A stretch of 40,129 bases of DNA. It comes from Lysinibacillus sp. GTDB lineage: Bacteria; Bacillota; Bacilli; Bacillales_A; Planococcaceae. Location: contig JAPSKP010000027.1 in NCBI GenBank assembly GCA_031181585.1, forward strand, positions 1 through 40,129, read 5' to 3'. A program made the position numbers and the translations under genes. Positions 18,345 through 28,115 of this stretch are shown in pieces (the stretch's first letter is position 1; each line of letters starts with the position of its first letter). Below the pieces are notes generated by a model. That model searched no databases. It saw only the letters and a program-made list of their open reading frames with translations, and was not told the origin of the DNA.

Positions 18345-18971
18345 ATGCAACCAACCCCTGTATTTCATTATGTTATTCATTATGAAAAAACAAGTGCTGT
18401 TTGGCAACTAAGTGAACTATTTTTGCAGCATATTCCATTTGATCATGAACAGCTTATCTTCTGTTGTATCGGTACTGACCGCTCTACAGGTGATGCTCTC
18501 GGCCCTCTTGTCGGCAATCAATTGATTCAGGATTACGCTTTTCCATTCAAAGTGCTTGGCACACTCGAAAAACCGGTTCATGCCCTCAATTTACTAGAAA
18601 CACAGGCTGAGCTTGAAACAAGCACGCCCTATCCTTTCATTGTAGCAATTGACGCATGTCTTGGTGAAGAAGGTTCCATTGGTTCAATTATTGTAAAAGA
18701 CGGGGCTCTATACCCTGGAAAGGCAGTAAAAAAAGAATTACCACCAATAGGCGATCTTTCTATAAAAGGAGTAGTAAACGTAGGCGGCTTTATGGAAGCA
18801 ATGGTACTACAAAATACACGCCTGCATGTAACGCATTCGATGAGTATGACAATCGCTCGTTCTCTAACACTTGCCTGGCAGCGCCATCTACTAAAAAACA
18901 AACAATATGGCAACAATCAGGCCGACTATCGCAATGCCCGGCAGCAAATTGGCTACTCGAATTTTCGTTAG
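18345..18971 (+). CDS. yyaC: YyaC, sporulation protein related to the germination protease
   Basis: 208 residues, near the B. subtilis YyaC length. Conserved CCIGTDRSTGDALGPLVG (40-57) and VAIDACLGEEGSIGSI mark the DUF1256/YyaC family, structurally related to spore protease GPR. It is forespore-expressed in B. subtilis; its role is unsettled. It starts at ATG 18345 after GTGAGG. I could not find a secure sigma-F/G promoter in the 108 nt shared with the divergent channel gene. Its last 81 bases are also the end of the convergent DUF554 gene. Its presence argues for a spore former. Confidence 0.92.
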   Translation: MQPTPVFHYVIHYEKTSAVWQLSELFLQHIPFDHEQLIFCCIGTDRSTGDALGPLVGNQLIQDYAFPFKVLGTLEKPVHALNLLETQAELETSTPYPFIVAIDACLGEEGSIGSIIVKDGALYPGKAVKKELPPIGDLSIKGVVNVGGFMEAMVLQNTRLHVTHSMSMTIARSLTLAWQRHLLKNKQYGNNQADYRNARQQIGYSNFR

Positions 18972-19604
18972 CCCAGCAATATTAAGACCTATAGCCATAA
19001 TCATAACCCCACCTGTAGCTGTCATTTCTTGGATGAACAGATCAAGTGCGGCTTCCGGAATATATGTACTGATAACTCCAGCTAAAAGAGCAATGGCACC
19101 CTGGTAAATAAATACAGGAAACGCAGATATTAATACACCTATTCCTAATGTAGAAGCAAGAATAACAGCCGTGAAGCCGTCTATGATTCCTTTTGTGATA
19201 AGGACATCGTGATCATTCCGAAGCCCGCTATCAAGTGCTCCAATAATGGCCATCGAACCGATAACAAAGATAAGTGTTGCCGTCACAAATCCATCTGCAA
19301 TAGACCCTTTGCTGTTCTTGTTTGGATTTTTTTCTACTAGCTTCTCAACCCATTGACCGAAACGTTTGAACCAGCGCTCTAAATCTAGCCATTCACCTAA
19401 TACTGCCCCAACTACCAGACTAATGATAACAATAACAAAATTACTGCTTTCAAAGCCCATCTGAATACCGAGTACAGCTACGGCAAGGCCAATAATAGAC
19501 AAAGCCGTTTCCTTCATCTTTTCTGGTATATTTTGAAACAGCCTTCCGAAAAGTGCTCCAATGATGATAAATAAAGCATTTAACAATGATCCGAGTAAAA
19601 CCAT
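18891..19604 (-). CDS. DUF554 integral membrane protein
   Basis: A 237-residue polytopic protein, about six to seven hydrophobic segments, opening MVLLGSLLNALFIIIGALFG, with the internal motif GSMAIIGALDSGLRNDHDVLITKGIIDG typical of DUF554 (putative transporter, substrate unknown). It is convergent with yyaC and overlaps it by 81 nt. It starts 52 nt after the spo0J stop, so it may be read from the soj-spo0J promoter; an inverted GAGAGCTC-type sequence lies in the gap. Confidence 0.9.
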   Translation of the reverse strand: MVLLGSLLNALFIIIGALFGRLFQNIPEKMKETALSIIGLAVAVLGIQMGFESSNFVIVIISLVVGAVLGEWLDLERWFKRFGQWVEKLVEKNPNKNSKGSIADGFVTATLIFVIGSMAIIGALDSGLRNDHDVLITKGIIDGFTAVILASTLGIGVLISAFPVFIYQGAIALLAGVISTYIPEAALDLFIQEMTATGGVMIMAIGLNIAGLTKIRVANLLPGIAIVGLIVAILFVF

Positions 19605-19657
19605 GAGTAAGCTCCTCTTCCAATAAAATAGAGCCCTCTTATATGAGAGCTCTCCAT

Positions 19658-20506
19658 CTAATCTATTTGAACCTTTAAGATTTCTAAAATACGCTCTAAA
19701 TCATCCTCTGAATAAAACTCAATTTCAATTTTCCCTTTGTTTTTATTCTTTCTTATTTGAACACCTGTACCGAAATACTCCCGCAAATGAGATTCCGTCG
19801 CCTGAACAAAAACATCCTTCTTTGGCTTTTCTTTTGTTCCATGTGAAACATCGCTATTCAATTGTTGTACAAGCGCCTCCACTTGACGGACATTAAGTCC
19901 CTGGGTAATGACTCGGTCAGCTATGTCTTTTATACTTTCCTTGTTTTTTAGACCAAGTAACGTACGCCCATGTCCCATTGACAGTTTGCCTTCATTTATA
20001 AAGCTACGCACCTCTTCCGGAAGCTGTAAAAGACGAATATGGTTTGCGATATGCGACCGGCTTTTCCCCAGGCGCTTCGCCAGCTCTTCTTGTGTAAAAT
20101 TTAACTTTTCAATCAAACTGCTATATGCTTCTGCTTCTTCAACAGGGGTTAAATCCTCGCGCTGCAAGTTTTCTAAGATGGCAATTTCCATCATCTGCTG
20201 TTCAGTCATCTCTTTAATGATGGCTGGGACTTCCTTTAAGCCAGCCATTTTGGCAGCTCGGAAACGGCGCTCACCTGCGATAATCTCATATTTCTTGCCT
20301 GATTTTCGTACAACAAGCGGCTGAATAATTCCATGCTCTTTAATCGATTCAGCCAGCTCTTCAAGCGCTTCTTCCTTAAAAATCTTGCGTGGCTGATATG
20401 GGTTAACGATCAATTTATTTACAACGATATACTCTACCGTATTATCGCTATGTATGGATTCTTCAGGAAAAAATGCACTAATTCCTTTTCCTAATCCTTT
20501 AGCCAT
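19658..20506 (-). CDS. spo0J: ParB/Spo0J chromosome-partitioning protein
   Basis: A CTP-dependent DNA clamp that loads at parS, spreads, recruits SMC and stimulates Soj. 282 residues, the same as B. subtilis. N-terminal Soj-contact segment, CTPase motif GERRFRA (78-84), helix-turn-helix around 138-160 (TQEELAKRLGKSRSHIANHI), and a C-terminal dimerisation domain. Its ATG lies inside the end of soj (8-nt overlap). A parS-like sequence lies within this gene, as in B. subtilis. Confidence 0.97.
   Translation of the reverse strand: MAKGLGKGISAFFPEESIHSDNTVEYIVVNKLIVNPYQPRKIFKEEALEELAESIKEHGIIQPLVVRKSGKKYEIIAGERRFRAAKMAGLKEVPAIIKEMTEQQMMEIAILENLQREDLTPVEEAEAYSSLIEKLNFTQEELAKRLGKSRSHIANHIRLLQLPEEVRSFINEGKLSMGHGRTLLGLKNKESIKDIADRVITQGLNVRQVEALVQQLNSDVSHGTKEKPKKDVFVQATESHLREYFGTGVQIRKNKNKGKIEIEFYSEDDLERILEILKVQID
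19835..19850. promoter_or_regulatory. parS-like site inside spo0J
   Basis: TGTTCCATGTGAAACA, one mismatch (T for C at the eighth base) to TGTTNCACGTGAAACA. The position inside spo0J matches the classical B. subtilis parS. Confidence 0.75.
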
Positions 20507-21260
20507 TTTTAATCACTTCCCTTGCTAGCTCTGTATACGTATCTGATCCCCGTGACCTTACATCATATAAAATAATCGGTTTCCCATGACTTGGTGCCTC
20601 ACTCAGCCGAACATTACGAGGTATGATTGACTTGTACACTTTCTCACGGAAATACTTCTTTACTTCTTCAATTACCTGCAGACCTAGGTTCGTTCGTGCA
20701 TCCAGCATAGTAAGCAGTACACCTTCAATAACGAGCTCCTTATTTAAGTGCTTCTGAACAAGGCGCACTGTCGATAGCAGCTGGCTTAGACCCTCTAACG
20801 CATAATACTCGCATTGTACAGGAATTAATACGCCATCGGCTGCCGTCAGTGCATTAATCGTCAGAAGTCCTAATGAAGGCGGGCAATCAATGATAATGTA
20901 ATCAAAATCATCCTTCACTTCATCTAATGCTCGCTTTAGACGGACTTCGCGTGAAATGGCTGACACGAGCTCGATTTCTGCGCCAGCTAGAGACATAGTG
21001 GCCGGAACAATCCATAAATGCTCAATTTTTGTTTCATGAATATAGGACTCCATCGGCTCGTCCTCAATTAATACATCATAAATACAACCTTCAATTTCCT
21101 TCTTATTGATTCCTACACCACTTGAAGCATTTCCTTGTGGATCAATATCTATCAGGAGCGTTTTCTTCCCTAAATAAGCGAGACAAGCGCTTAAATTTAC
21201 AGATGTGGTTGTTTTACCAACGCCGCCCTTTTGATTCGCAATGGCAATAGTTCTTCCCAT
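20499..21260 (-). CDS. soj: ParA/Soj ATPase
   Basis: A Walker-type DNA-binding ATPase that acts with Spo0J in origin segregation and regulates DnaA. Start at ATG 21260 (AGGTG upstream) gives 253 aa, the same as B. subtilis; seven further codons upstream are in frame but unsupported. Deviant Walker A KGGVGKTT (11-18), Walker A' around DIDPQGNASSG, and Walker B IIIDCPPSLG. Overlaps spo0J by 8 nt. The best promoter-like pair upstream has a 20-nt spacer, so no promoter is called. Confidence 0.97.
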   Translation of the reverse strand: MGRTIAIANQKGGVGKTTTSVNLSACLAYLGKKTLLIDIDPQGNASSGVGINKKEIEGCIYDVLIEDEPMESYIHETKIEHLWIVPATMSLAGAEIELVSAISREVRLKRALDEVKDDFDYIIIDCPPSLGLLTINALTAADGVLIPVQCEYYALEGLSQLLSTVRLVQKHLNKELVIEGVLLTMLDARTNLGLQVIEEVKKYFREKVYKSIIPRNVRLSEAPSHGKPIILYDVRSRGSDTYTELAREVIKNG

Positions 21261-21430
21261 TTGTGCACCTGCTTTCAACACATTATTCGTTTAATCGCTT
21301 TCTATTTACACGAAACTTTCTAAACTAATACTCTTTTATTTTAGCAAAAAGGAAGCGACGAGTCGTCAAAATATTCATAAATTTAAAGTTATTGGATGTT
21401 ATTGTACACAAACTAGGCCCATTTATAATC

Positions 21431-21461
21431 TAAAAAACTCCCGAACTAGCTTGTCCGGGAG
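21431..21461 (-). terminator. Rho-independent terminator of noc
   Basis: Minus strand: 9-bp stem CTCCCGGAC/GTTCGGGAG (one G-U), loop AAGCTA, then T6. It begins 8 nt past the noc stop and separates noc from soj-spo0J. Confidence 0.92.
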
Positions 21462-21468
21462 CTATATG

Positions 21469-22356
21469 CTATTTTCTTTTCGGTATTTTTACCGTGATTT
21501 GATAATAATCATCGTTATCTTCCTCTTCGGTTTTCACATCGATTCCGCTCTTTGTGACCATTGATAACGATTGTTTAATTGTATTAAGCGCAATTCGTAC
21601 GTCCTTACTAATTGCTTTTCTTTGCGCTCTTTTTGGTTTTGGCTTCTCCTCCGGCTCTTCCTCCTGAGGATGTAGGATTTGTTGAATTTGATCTTCAAGC
21701 TGCCGAACATTCCAATCATATTCTTTCACTGCCGCAATCAGCTGCATTTGAAGCTGCTCATCTTTAACCGAAATTAACGCACGTGCATGTCGCTCACTGA
21801 TTTCTCTTTGTAAAATAGCATCTTGCACAAATTGCGGAAGTTTCAGCAGACGGATTTTGTTCGCCACTGTTGACTGCCCTTTCCCAAGACGTTGAGCAAG
21901 TGCTTCCTGCGTTAGTGAATGAAGTTCTAGCAATTGCTGATATGCCAATGCTTCTTCGATTGCTGTTAATTCTTCGCGCTGCAAATTTTCAATCAGCGCA
22001 ATCGAAGCTGTTTCTTTATCATTTAATGTGCGGACAATTGCTGGTACTTCTTTCCATTCTAATTTTTTCATTGCACGGTATCGTCGTTCACCTGCAATAA
22101 TTTCATACATTCCTTCTGCTTCCGAGCTTGGACGTAAGACGATTGGCTGAATGACTCCATGAGTATGAATCGTTCTTGATAACTCTTCGATTTTTTCATC
22201 ATCAAAAACTGTTCGAGGCTGGAAACGATTCGGAACTATTTTTTCAATTGGAATTTTCACTACTTCTTCTGTAGCTGTACTCACCACTTCTACTTCACTT
22301 TCCACTTCGGATTCCTGCTTTCCGCCTCCGAACCAACGTGAAAAAGGACTCTTCAT
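21469..22356 (-). CDS. noc: Noc, nucleoid occlusion protein
   Basis: A ParB paralogue that binds its own sites and blocks FtsZ assembly over the nucleoid. 295 residues. The N terminus [13 protein letters not shown] matches the membrane-targeting amphipathic helix of B. subtilis Noc, distinguishing it from Spo0J. CTPase motif GERRYRA (89-95), helix-turn-helix ([20 protein letters not shown]), charged linker rich in [11 protein letters not shown], and C-terminal dimer domain. It sits between rsmG and soj, as in B. subtilis. Confidence 0.95.
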   Translation of the reverse strand: MKSPFSRWFGGGKQESEVESEVEVVSTATEEVVKIPIEKIVPNRFQPRTVFDDEKIEELSRTIHTHGVIQPIVLRPSSEAEGMYEIIAGERRYRAMKKLEWKEVPAIVRTLNDKETASIALIENLQREELTAIEEALAYQQLLELHSLTQEALAQRLGKGQSTVANKIRLLKLPQFVQDAILQREISERHARALISVKDEQLQMQLIAAVKEYDWNVRQLEDQIQQILHPQEEEPEEKPKPKRAQRKAISKDVRIALNTIKQSLSMVTKSGIDVKTEEEDNDDYYQITVKIPKRK

Positions 22357-22519
22357 CCAAAGGCACCACCTTTAAGAAACTAACTTGCTCAATATTATTA
22401 TTATTTATGATTCTAGGGAAAATGTACATAGTCCAATAATCGATAATTTCATGCATTTTGTCGTAAATATAAATGTATATGCTCCAAACTGACGAATTAT
22501 TTCTAATTTCTGCTTTTTT

Positions 22520-23236
22520 TTACTGAATCGGCGTTTTATTTGGCACACCAGGTTTGCGAGGATACTTTTTTGGTGTTTGTTTAATTTTGTCGAAAACAAA
22601 TAATGAACGCTCACTTTCCTCTACAGGGAGAAGGAAACTAAACTCTTCTTTTAAAGCTGCCCCTAATGTGGAAATCGCCTTTTTTGCGTCCTTCAATTCT
22701 TCAGCTCCTGCAGCAGCCTTTAATGCAACAAAAGAGCCTCCTTGTTTAGCAAGGGGAATACAAAGCTCTGATAAAACAGACAATCTTGCCACTGCTCGAG
22801 CCGTGACTACATCAAATTGCTCACGGTATTTCACATTTTGTCCAAATTCTTCCGCACGTGCGTGGACAAACTCCATATGATCCAATCCAAGTTCTTCGCT
22901 TAAATGGTTAAGGAATGTGATTCGTTTATTTAATGAATCAACGATTGTTACATGCAGATGTGGAAAACAGATTTTAATTGGAATGGATGGAAAACCAGCT
23001 CCAGCTCCCACATCACATACAGACTTTACCTTCGTGAAATCAAAATAAAGGGACGGACTGATAGAATCGTAAAAATGTTTTAAATAAACGCCTTCTAAAT
23101 CTGTGATAGCTGTTAAATTCATTTTTTCATTCCACTCAACCAATAGCTCGAAATATTTTCGAAATTGGGCAATCTGTTCATCTGAAAGTTCTATGCCTTT
23201 TGCGGCAAGCGCTTCAATAAATTGTTTTTCGTTCAT
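22520..23236 (-). CDS. rsmG: RsmG, 16S rRNA m7G527 methyltransferase
   Basis: Methylates G527 of 16S rRNA using S-adenosylmethionine; loss gives low-level streptomycin resistance. ATG 23236 has AAAGGAG 6 nt upstream and gives 238 aa, like B. subtilis. SAM-binding motif [17 protein letters not shown], then [11 protein letters not shown] and VTARAVARL. The frame is open 12 codons further upstream but without a ribosome site. A hairpin lies between mnmG and this gene and may attenuate read-through. Confidence 0.96.
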   Translation of the reverse strand: MNEKQFIEALAAKGIELSDEQIAQFRKYFELLVEWNEKMNLTAITDLEGVYLKHFYDSISPSLYFDFTKVKSVCDVGAGAGFPSIPIKICFPHLHVTIVDSLNKRITFLNHLSEELGLDHMEFVHARAEEFGQNVKYREQFDVVTARAVARLSVLSELCIPLAKQGGSFVALKAAAGAEELKDAKKAISTLGAALKEEFSFLLPVEESERSLFVFDKIKQTPKKYPRKPGVPNKTPIQ

Positions 23237-23256
23237 ATGTCTCTCCTTTATAAAAT

Positions 23257-23283
23257 GGAGCGTCCGATACATTCGAACGCTCC
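23257..23283 (-). terminator. Hairpin between mnmG and rsmG, possible attenuator
   Basis: Minus strand: 11-bp stem GGAGCGTTCGA/TCGGACGCTCC (one G-U), 5-nt loop, followed by ATTTTAT. The U tract is weak, so partial termination or RNA processing is more likely than a full stop. It lies about 10 nt upstream of the rsmG ribosome site. Confidence 0.55.
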
Positions 23284-23369
23284 TTGTTTAGCGGATTAGA
23301 AAAGAACACTAGACTAATCCACTTATAAAAAGGGCTTTATCTCAATCCTTATTTGTTGCCTCTTCTTGA

Positions 23370-25268
23370 TTAGTCATGCGCTACGCGGGCAATCTTTCCC
23401 TGCTCGATATATACGAGAAGGATAGAAATATCTGCCGGATTTACTCCTGAAATACGACTTGCTTGAGCAATCGATAATGGACGAACATCTTTTAGTTTCT
23501 GGCGGGCTTCTGTTGCCAATCCTGAAATAGCATCATAATCGATATTTTCAGGTATTTTCTTATCTTCCATTTTTTTCAGCTTATCCACTTGCTGTAATGC
23601 TTTTTGGATATAGCCTTCATATTTCAGTTGAATTTCAATTTGTTCTCTCACTTCTTCCGAAAACTCAATGCCTGCCGGCTCAATTAAACCAGCTACTAAA
23701 TCGTACGTCATTTCTGTACGCTTTACGAGATCGGATGCACGAATACCATCCTTCAGTTCGGTACCGCCGACTGAACGAATTGTTTCCTGCGTTTTTTCAT
23801 TCGGCTTTACAATAATATCCCGGAGTCGGGCAATTTCATTCTCGATTTGCTGACGTTTCTCTTGGAATTTTGCATAACGCTCATCCGATATCATACCAAT
23901 TTTATAACCGATATCTGTTAAACGAAGATCAGCATTATCATGACGAAGCAGTAAACGGTATTCAGCACGTGATGTCAGTAAACGATACGGCTCATTTGTC
24001 CCTTTTGTTACGAGATCATCAATTAACACACCAATATAAGCATCAGAACGAGATAGAATGACTTCTTCCTTGCCTAGCACATTAGCTGCAGCGTTCATAC
24101 CCGCCATCATGCCTTGTGCAGCTGCCTCTTCATAACCAGATGTTCCGTTAATTTGACCTGCAGTATAAAGGTTTTTAATACGTTTTGTCTCCAGTGTCGG
24201 CCATAACTGTGTTGGCACGACTGCATCATATTCAATAGCATAGCCTGCACGCATCATTTCTGCATTTTCCAACCCAGGAATTGTCGCCAGCATTTTCTTT
24301 TGAACATGCTCAGGCAAACTCGTTGAGAAGCCCTGCACATATACCTCACGTGTATTTCGTCCTTCCGGTTCAAGGAAGATTTGGTGACGTGGTTTATCAT
24401 TAAAACGAACCACTTTATCTTCGATGGACGGGCAGTAGCGAGGACCAGTTCCTTTAATCATACCTGAATACATGGGTGAAAGGTGCAGATTGGACTCAAT
24501 AATTTCATGTGTCTTCTCACTAGTATATGTTAGCCAGCATGGCAGCTGGTCCATAATGTATTCTGTTGTTTCAAAACTGAATGCACGGGGTACATCATCA
24601 CCAGGTTGAATTTCCGTTTTTGAATAATCAATTGTGCGGCTGTTTACCCGCGGTGGTGTGCCTGTTTTAAAGCGGACAAGATCAAAGCCAAGCTCTTTCA
24701 AGTTATCCGCGAGCTTGATGGATGGCTGCTGGTTATTTGGACCTGAAGAATATTTCAAATCCCCGATAATGATTTCGCCGCGTAAGAATGTACCTGTTGT
24801 AATAACGACCGCTTTAGCACGATAAATGGCGCCTACCTGTGTGATGACGCCGCGTACTTCTCCATCTTCCACGATAAGCTTATCGACCATTGCTTGATGA
24901 ATTTGAAGGTTCGGCTCCTCTTCTAGCAGACGCTTCATTTCATGCTGATAAAGAATTTTATCAGCCTGTGCGCGTAATGCACGAACTGCGGGTCCTTTAC
25001 CTGTGTTTAACATACGCATTTGGATATGCGTTTTATCAATGACTTTACCCATTGCGCCGCCTAATGCATCGATCTCGCGTACAACGATTCCTTTAGCCGG
25101 GCCGCCTACTGAAGGGTTACATGGCATGAAAGCAATCATATCTAGATTGATTGTAAGCATTAGTGTATTCGCACCTGTTTTCGCAGCAGCGTAAGCCGCC
25201 TCTGCACCTGCATGGCCGGCGCCGACCACGATAACATCAAAAGTGCCTGCCTCATATTGTGTTGGCAT
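23370..25268 (-). CDS. mnmG: MnmG/GidA, tRNA wobble-uridine modification FAD enzyme
   Basis: With MnmE it installs the carboxymethylaminomethyl group on U34 of tRNAs reading split codon boxes. 632 residues. FAD-binding [10 protein letters not shown] (16-25), [13 protein letters not shown], the [10 protein letters not shown] region, [16 protein letters not shown], and the C-terminal helical domain ending with [24 protein letters not shown] 25268 follows AAAGGAAG. A promoter candidate lies in the 170-nt gap after mnmE. Confidence 0.97.
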   Translation of the reverse strand: MPTQYEAGTFDVIVVGAGHAGAEAAYAAAKTGANTLMLTINLDMIAFMPCNPSVGGPAKGIVVREIDALGGAMGKVIDKTHIQMRMLNTGKGPAVRALRAQADKILYQHEMKRLLEEEPNLQIHQAMVDKLIVEDGEVRGVITQVGAIYRAKAVVITTGTFLRGEIIIGDLKYSSGPNNQQPSIKLADNLKELGFDLVRFKTGTPPRVNSRTIDYSKTEIQPGDDVPRAFSFETTEYIMDQLPCWLTYTSEKTHEIIESNLHLSPMYSGMIKGTGPRYCPSIEDKVVRFNDKPRHQIFLEPEGRNTREVYVQGFSTSLPEHVQKKMLATIPGLENAEMMRAGYAIEYDAVVPTQLWPTLETKRIKNLYTAGQINGTSGYEEAAAQGMMAGMNAAANVLGKEEVILSRSDAYIGVLIDDLVTKGTNEPYRLLTSRAEYRLLLRHDNADLRLTDIGYKIGMISDERYAKFQEKRQQIENEIARLRDIIVKPNEKTQETIRSVGGTELKDGIRASDLVKRTEMTYDLVAGLIEPAGIEFSEEVREQIEIQLKYEGYIQKALQQVDKLKKMEDKKIPENIDYDAISGLATEARQKLKDVRPLSIAQASRISGVNPADISILLVYIEQGKIARVAHD

Positions 25269-25295
25269 GCTTGGTTCTTCCTTTCTGTGTGTAGC

Positions 25296-25323
25296 ATTCT
25301 ATATTTCACAAGACTAACTTCAA
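25296..25323 (-). promoter_or_regulatory. Candidate sigma-A promoter of mnmG
   Basis: Minus strand TTGAAG (25323-25318), 16-nt spacer, TAGAAT (25301-25296), about 28 nt upstream of the mnmG start. Confidence 0.45.
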
Positions 25324-25439
25324 TTTATCATTAGAAAGGCACTTCTTAACCAAAATAGGCTAAGACCACGCTCTTTTCTTGAGGGTATTCTTAAAGCTGC
25401 TGTCTTTTCTATCTGCTGGGCAGAATCATTTATATCTGC

Positions 25440-26825
25440 TTATTTTCCTAAACAGAATTGCGAGAATAACTGGTTAATTAAACTTTCCTGCACTGTATCA
25501 CCGATAATTTCACCGAGTAATTCCCATGTGCGGGTAACATCAATCTGCACCATATCAACTGGAACACCTGCTTCAGCGGCTTCCAGAGCATCTTCAATCG
25601 TTGCCTCTGCCTGATGCAGAAGTGCAATATGACGAGCATTTGATACATATGTCATATCCCCAGCTTCAATCTGTCCTTCAAAGAATAAGGCAGCAATAGC
25701 TTCTTCTAACTCCATTACACCTTCTTCTTTTAACAGCGAAGTCGTGACAACGCGGTGATTACCAGCAAGCTCTTGGACACGATCTAAATCGATTTTTTGA
25801 GGGATATCCGTTTTGTTTACCACAACGATGAAGTCCATATGCTGAATGGTTTCAAATAATCGTTCATCCTCCGGTGTCAATTCCTCTCCATAATTTAGGA
25901 CAAGAAGAATGAGATCCGCGCCCTTTAAAGCTTCGCGCGAACGCTCAACACCAATTCGTTCTACAATATCCTCTGTTTCACGAATTCCAGCTGTATCCAC
26001 AAGACGCAGCGGCACTCCGCTAACATTCACATATTCCTCTATAATATCACGAGTTGTACCTGCTATATCGGTTACAATCGCTTTATTTTCATGAACTAAA
26101 CTATTTAATAAAGATGACTTTCCTACATTTGGCCGGCCTAAAATGACAGTAGATAGCCCTTCACGAAGGATTTTCCCCTGAGATGATGTCTGCAGCAGCT
26201 TTTTGATTTCATCTCGTACCCAGGCACACTTTTCAAGCAAGACTGGTACCGTCATCTCTTCTACATCATCATATTCCGGATAATCAATATTTACTTCTAC
26301 CTGGGCTAACGTCTCAAGCAGCGCTTGTCTAAGCGATTGAATTAAGCGTGACAGCTTCCCATCCATCTGACCAAGCGCCACATTCATTGCCCGATCCGTT
26401 TTGGCACGAATTAAGTCCATAACCGCTTCTGCCTGCGACAAATCGATCCGTCCATTCAAAAACGCACGTTTTGTAAATTCACCCGGCTCTGCAAGACGGG
26501 CACCGCTCGCTAGAACAAGCTGTAATACCCGATTAACTGAAACTAAACCGCCATGGCAGTTAATTTCTACTACATCTTCCCGTGTAAAAGTTTTTGGTCC
26601 CCGCATTAATGAAAGCATTACTTCCTCTATAACCTCATGATTCTTCGGGTTGATTAGATGTCCATAATGTATTGTGTGCGTCGCCACCTCTGTTAACCGT
26701 TTACCAGTTGGCGATTTAAATATTTTATCTGCAATTTCAACTGCCTCGTCACCGCTTAAACGAACAATGGCAATTGCTCCCTCACCCATTGGTGTAGAGA
26801 TTGCAGCTATTGTATCAAACTCCAT
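25440..26825 (-). CDS. mnmE: MnmE/TrmE, tRNA-modification GTPase
   Basis: A tetrahydrofolate- and GTP-binding partner of MnmG. 461 residues: N-terminal folate-binding domain (1-118), helical domain, inserted G domain with G1 GRPNVGKS (230-237), DTAG and NKTD, and the C-terminal catalytic motif CLGK (458-461). Start ATG 26825 has AGGAGG 7 nt upstream. A long intergenic stretch with a DnaA-box palindrome lies upstream. Confidence 0.97.
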   Translation of the reverse strand: MEFDTIAAISTPMGEGAIAIVRLSGDEAVEIADKIFKSPTGKRLTEVATHTIHYGHLINPKNHEVIEEVMLSLMRGPKTFTREDVVEINCHGGLVSVNRVLQLVLASGARLAEPGEFTKRAFLNGRIDLSQAEAVMDLIRAKTDRAMNVALGQMDGKLSRLIQSLRQALLETLAQVEVNIDYPEYDDVEEMTVPVLLEKCAWVRDEIKKLLQTSSQGKILREGLSTVILGRPNVGKSSLLNSLVHENKAIVTDIAGTTRDIIEEYVNVSGVPLRLVDTAGIRETEDIVERIGVERSREALKGADLILLVLNYGEELTPEDERLFETIQHMDFIVVVNKTDIPQKIDLDRVQELAGNHRVVTTSLLKEEGVMELEEAIAALFFEGQIEAGDMTYVSNARHIALLHQAEATIEDALEAAEAGVPVDMVQIDVTRTWELLGEIIGDTVQESLINQLFSQFCLGK

Positions 26826-27218
26826 TTTAAATCCTCCTATAAGAGCCGTTTCATTCTGGTTTTCCTAAATCCATTACATTTCCCGTAATTTTATCCCAGA
26901 TTCGGCTTTCTTCTTGCCCAAAGGATTATCCACATGTGGATAACTTTTTTACCGTCCTACCTTATTTACTAACAATTTAGCCTAACATATTTTCAGCAAA
27001 ATCTAAAGCAAACAAGATTCAAAATAGAGGGAAATACAACACTAATAATAGCTTTCCCAACTACTAAATAAAACTCATACTAAACAATGAAAAGTACTAA
27101 AACACCGACTTGCTTTTAACAAGTGCAAGATACCTCTTATAACACGCCTTAGGTTGCCTGCACATCTATCATTAAAAGAACTTGGTGCTTTCTATATAAA
27201 TGCTGGTCATAATTCTAA
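26826..27218. other. Long intergenic region between jag and mnmE
   Basis: About 390 AT-rich nt. It contains the mnmE ribosome site and an 18-bp DnaA-box palindrome (26926-26943). The rest shows no ORF above chance, no tRNA, and only a weak ACTTG/CAAGT hairpin near 27109-27125. No clear mnmE promoter was found. Confidence 0.5.
26926..26943. promoter_or_regulatory. Back-to-back DnaA boxes upstream of mnmE
   Basis: TTATCCACA (26926-26934) directly abuts TGTGGATAA (26935-26943), making a perfect 18-bp palindrome. Both halves match the DnaA-box consensus exactly. It lies about 2.75 kb from the main origin cluster. Confidence 0.75.
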
Positions 27219-27260
27219 TAAAAAAATAAAAACAGAGGCGCCGCAAACTGCGACGCCCCC
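27219..27260 (-). terminator. Rho-independent terminator after jag
   Basis: Minus strand: 9-bp stem GGCGTCGCA/TGCGGCGCC (one G-U), 3-nt loop GTT, then a T-rich tail interrupted by a few A. It begins about 16 nt past the jag stop. Confidence 0.85.
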
Positions 27261-27275
27261 GTCAATGTCTGTATA

Positions 27276-28115
27276 TTATTTGATTGATTCAATCACTAAA
27301 TAACGATTCGGCTCAATTCCCTCCGAATATGTTTCGATATCTAATCGATTTGCCAGTACGTTATGAATAATTTTCCGTTCATACGACGGCATCGGCTCCA
27401 ATGTCACTTTTCTGCGTGTACGAATAGCTTTATCAGCCATACGTTCTGCCAGTTGTTCCAATGACGCTTGGCGGCGTTCACGGTAATCTTCTACATCAAG
27501 TCTCACCAGCATGAAAGATTTTGCACTTTTATTCAGAACGAGCTGCGTTAATTGCTGTAAGGCATTCAATGTCTGACCCCGTTTTCCGATTAAAAATGCA
27601 GCTTTCTCACTTTCCAGCCTGAATGATACATATTTTCCTTCAGATTCCGTATGGATTTTTAAATCGGTAACTCCCAATTCCAAAGCAATATTGTTTAAAT
27701 ACGTCTTTGTTTCTTCAATTGAATCCTGTTCTTGCATGGTAGATCGATCATCATTCACGTTTTGAACTGGCTCGTCCCCGTTTTCATTAACAGCCGGCAT
27801 GTCAGAAAGTTCACTGCTCATTACTGCATCTGCTGATGATACAGCAGATGCAGCCTCGTTCGGCTCCTCTTCCAACGGTGTATTGGAGTGAGGTGTAACT
27901 TCCGATGGCACTGCTTCTTCTTTTTTAACAGCTGACCGTACATCTTCTTTTATTGTAATGCGTACTTCCGCATCACGTGCGCCAAAACCTAAAAACCCTT
28001 TTTTACCTTCTTGCAAAACTTCTACTTCTACTTGTTCACGGGTCTTGCCAAGCTTTTGTAACGCTAATGAGATCGCTTCATTTACTGTCGCGCCTAATTG
28101 CGTAAGTTGGTTCAC
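27276..28115 (-). CDS. jag: Jag/KhpB, RNA-binding protein (Jag-N, KH, R3H)
   Basis: 279 residues. Jag-N domain (about 4-52, with GKKGFLGFGARDAEV), an acidic low-complexity linker (about 60-135), KH domain with GKRG (177-180), and R3H domain (about 210-275). KhpB binds RNA with KhpA and affects division and wall synthesis in streptococci; in Bacillus it is the SpoIIIJ-associated protein. The start is GTG, overlapping the spoIIIJ stop by one base (TAGTG), with GGAGGAG upstream. Confidence 0.93.
   Translation of the reverse strand: MNQLTQLGATVNEAISLALQKLGKTREQVEVEVLQEGKKGFLGFGARDAEVRITIKEDVRSAVKKEEAVPSEVTPHSNTPLEEEPNEAASAVSSADAVMSSELSDMPAVNENGDEPVQNVNDDRSTMQEQDSIEETKTYLNNIALELGVTDLKIHTESEGKYVSFRLESEKAAFLIGKRGQTLNALQQLTQLVLNKSAKSFMLVRLDVEDYRERRQASLEQLAERMADKAIRTRRKVTLEPMPSYERKIIHNVLANRLDIETYSEGIEPNRYLVIESIK

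Noticed and set aside
21318-21400. TTGACG and TAAAAT upstream of soj as a promoter
   Set aside because: The spacer is 20 nt, too long for sigma-A, and no better -35 was found.
23300-23335. Hairpin GTGGATTAG/CTAATCCGC after mnmG as a terminator
   Set aside because: The loop is 14 nt and no T run follows.
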